A stretch of DNA of 37,021 nucleotides, taken from the NCBI RefSeq assembly GCF_016653355.1, contig NZ_NHSK01000047.1, positions 1 to 37,021 of the forward strand, in the 5' to 3' direction. This DNA comes from Rhodoplanes elegans. GTDB taxonomy: Bacteria; Pseudomonadota; Alphaproteobacteria; Rhizobiales; Xanthobacteraceae. Shown piece after piece: positions 35,986 through 37,021 of the stretch; the stretch's first letter is position 1; every line of letters starts with the position of its first letter. The notes beneath the pieces are model-generated. The model had not been told where the DNA came from. It ran no database searches and worked only from the letters and a program-made list of their open reading frames with translations. A program made the position numbers and the translations under genes.

Positions 35986-36043
35986 AAAAAGCGAAAGGAC
36001 CGCTCGCGGCAGGCCGAAGCCTTTTCGCGAACGGTCCCTTTGC
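35986..36043 (-). terminator. Rho-independent terminator of pucBA with UUCG-capped inner hairpin
   Basis: On the minus strand, an 18-bp stem (36043-36026 with 36008-35991) has one A.C mismatch and two G.U wobbles and runs into TTTTT (35990-35986). The loop itself forms AGGC-UUCG-GCCU, a stable tetraloop hairpin. It is 123 bases beyond the pucA stop. Confidence 0.93.
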
Positions 36044-36085
36044 CGATCGAATGGCACCGATCGAAGCGCGTGGTCCCGGCCCGAT

Positions 36086-36107
36086 GTCCCGACGCGGGCG
36101 TCGGGAC
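36086..36107 (-). other. Stable 3' hairpin between pucA and its terminator
   Basis: GTCCCGACGC (36086-36095) and GCGTCGGGAC (36098-36107) form a perfect 10-bp stem with a two-base centre (GG), so the outer nine pairs would form in RNA. It has no T-tract. It probably blocks 3'-5' decay of the puc mRNA rather than ending transcription. Stabilising hairpins of this kind are known from purple-bacterial puf and puc transcripts. Confidence 0.7.
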
Positions 36108-36165
36108 CGGAGGGACGAGGCAGCGTCCCGGCGCGCCGCGCGGCACGCCGGACGCCGCCGTCACG

Positions 36166-36342
36166 TCACTTCTTGGCGGCGTAGGTCTTCTCGGCGATCG
36201 ACAGATGGCTGTAGCGCGGGTGCGTCAGCACGAGCGCGTGGATCAGCATGGCGACCACGAGGGCGGCGATCCAGATCACGGGCAGCCAGGTCGACGGATT
36301 GAGGACCAGCCAGATCTTGTAGTCGTCTTGCGGGTTCGACAT
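36166..36342 (-). CDS. pucA: Light-harvesting LH2 alpha subunit PucA (molischianum type)
   Basis: A 58-residue antenna polypeptide. Numbering without Met, the N-terminus [11 protein letters not shown] carries Asp6, the B800 bacteriochlorophyll ligand in the R. molischianum LH2 structure. A single membrane helix follows (about 15-37, starting [10 protein letters not shown]), with His34 as B850 ligand. The N-terminal half agrees nearly residue for residue with the molischianum LH2 alpha chain as I remember it. Position 45, a Trp there that hydrogen-bonds a B850 acetyl group, is His here (YSHL), which is unusual. The tail ends in basic AAKK. The ribosome site AGGGGGA is seven bases upstream. It follows pucB by 24 bases. 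Confidence 0.93.
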   Translation of the reverse strand: MSNPQDDYKIWLVLNPSTWLPVIWIAALVVAMLIHALVLTHPRYSHLSIAEKTYAAKK

Positions 36343-36366
36343 CGTTCTATCCCCCTAAATTCGCGC

Positions 36367-36507
36367 TCAGTACCAGGGCTTCCAGACCCACACCAGGATG
36401 TGGGCGAGGACGCAGATCGCCATGAAGGCCTGGAACGTGGTGGTGAACTGGGCGTGGAATTCCTTCGCCTCGGCCTCGGTCAGGCCGGAGAGGCTCTTGT
36501 CAGCCAT
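36367..36507 (-). CDS. pucB: Light-harvesting LH2 beta subunit PucB (molischianum type)
   Basis: A 46-residue antenna polypeptide, MADKSLSGLTEAEAKEF..., with His17 and His35 (numbering without Met). These match the conserved histidine positions of LH2 beta chains; His35 is the B850 bacteriochlorophyll ligand. The helix runs from about residue 20 to 41 and ends in WVWKPWY, with Trp44 placed as in R. molischianum LH2 beta. The SLSGLTE start and VWVWKPW end are closer to that protein than to LH1 beta, although LH1 and LH2 beta chains are similar. The ATG at 36507 has GGAGG eight bases upstream. It is the first gene of pucBA; the two chains form the alpha-beta pair of the ring. Confidence 0.93.
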   Translation of the reverse strand: MADKSLSGLTEAEAKEFHAQFTTTFQAFMAICVLAHILVWVWKPWY

Positions 36508-36526
36508 CGAGATACCCTCCGTTGGA

Positions 36527-36545
36527 CTGCCGTGAAGCACGGCAG
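36527..36545 (-). other. 5' leader hairpin of pucBA mRNA
   Basis: CTGCCGTG and CACGGCAG form a perfect 8-bp stem with a three-base loop, ending about 13 bases before the pucB ribosome site. It should protect the 5' end of the message or tune ribosome access. Confidence 0.65.
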
Positions 36546-36946
36546 GACGTTCGCTACACCTCGATCGGGACGACGCCGCCACGATCGTCTCGTCGTTTCG
36601 AAGCGCCACGTCGCTGCAAACGTGGGCGTCTCGAACCGTCGGTCTCTGGGACTTGTCTGATCTTGCTGCCCGGTCGGAAAAACTCGGGGCGATTTGTGAA
36701 AACCAATCGAGGGCACCGACAAAACGGCAAGAGCAGTATCGATGTGAGCATCTATGCGGTATTTCGACGCGCTGACGATTGACACCATTACTTACTCTTC
36801 CGCGGCTACGAGCGCTTACTCCTGTGAGAGAGGGTCGGCCGGGCAGGCCGACCGCAGCCGAAGCCGCCGCGCGGACCAACGGACGCGCCGTGATCCGCCG
36901 TGAGCGGGCCCGGCGCGCGGTCGACGAAGCGCGACGGTGCGCGGCC
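36546..36946 (-). promoter_or_regulatory. pucBA upstream region
   Basis: The gap between the preceding minus-strand gene end and pucB is about 440 bases. Its middle (about 36640-36800) is clearly AT-richer than the surroundings, as expected for a promoter and leader. A GGTCGGCC...GGCCGACC hairpin lies near 36832-36853. I searched for PpsR/CrtJ sites (TGT-N12-ACA) and FnrL-type TTGAT-N4-ATCAA sites and found no clean match. No other gene is supported here. Confidence 0.5.
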
Positions 36947-37021
36947 TCACTGGACCGGGCGCGGGGCCGGCGGTGCTCCGGCGGATGTCGGCGCGGGCGC
37001 CGGCCCCGCGCCCGGTCCAGT
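36947..37021 (-). CDS. 3' end of an unidentified minus-strand gene (partial)
   Basis: A reading frame enters from the window edge and stops with TGA at 36949-36947. The 24 visible codons form a Pro/Ala/Gly-rich tail ending GAPPAPRPVQ, typical of a disordered C-terminus. The body lies outside the window, so the product cannot be named. The tail region is also a 24-bp perfect inverted repeat (36949-36972 with 36998-37021), so the codons might be incidental to a hairpin. Confidence 0.35.
   Translation of the reverse strand, partial: TGPGAGPAPAPTSAGAPPAPRPVQ

Noticed and set aside
36508-36946. PpsR/CrtJ (TGT-N12-ACA) and FnrL-type operators upstream of pucB
   Set aside because: Every TGT in the AT-richer middle was checked for ACA at 12 bases, and none matched. 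Degenerate sites remain possible.

Overview
The window is GC-rich (about 67% where counted by hand) and densely packed with operons. It looks like a chromosomal segment of an alphaproteobacterium, most likely an anoxygenic purple phototroph of the Hyphomicrobiales (Rhodoplanes- or Rhodopseudomonas-like; the genus is inferred). Three things point that way. The right end carries light-harvesting antenna genes (pucBA). A hopanoid-tailoring cluster lies near the left end. Short palindromic repeats of the kind scattered through Rhizobiales genomes sit in many intergenic gaps.

Layout from left to right. (1) 12-5629: an LPS heptosyltransferase (waaF-like), then an Ldh2-family 2-hydroxyacid dehydrogenase followed by a complete tripartite tricarboxylate transporter (tctC-tctB-tctA), closed by a strong hairpin terminator. 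(2) 5721-11500: hopanoid tailoring genes, hpnA on + facing the minus-strand operon hpnL-hpnI-hpnJ-hpnK. (3) 11769-15484: a MipA/OmpV-like outer-membrane protein, an L,D-transpeptidase, a DUF971 protein and moaA. (4) 15838-19583: a TRAP transporter whose two membrane subunits (+) converge on its binding protein (-). (5) 19906-27686: a complete ato locus for short-chain fatty acid / acetoacetate use. On the minus strand are scoA-scoB-atoE-thiolase; divergent on + are the sensor kinase atoS and the sigma-54 activator atoC. The gap between them holds an exact -24/-12 sigma-54 promoter and two helically phased dyads, so the regulatory circuit can be read from the DNA. (6) 27908-29973: a small zinc-ribbon protein, a lower-GC two-gene module (orphan ParA-type ATPase plus an unrecognised basic-tailed partner), and a Phd/YefM-type antitoxin without a toxin. 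(7) 30178-35699: an Mrp/ApbC Fe-S carrier with a His-rich linker, a SugE/Gdx-type SMR exporter, a beta-hydroxyacid dehydrogenase, a PdhS/PleC-like histidine kinase and a retropepsin-like aspartic protease. (8) 35986-37021: pucBA encoding an LH2 antenna of the Rhodospirillum (Phaeospirillum) molischianum type, with a 5' leader hairpin, a 3' hairpin and a textbook terminator, then the 3' end of another minus-strand gene.

The most notable signals are the ato regulatory region, the molischianum-type LH2 with a substitution at the alpha-45 tuning position, the low-GC ParA plus partner module, and two near-identical inverted repeat copies about 20 kb apart.
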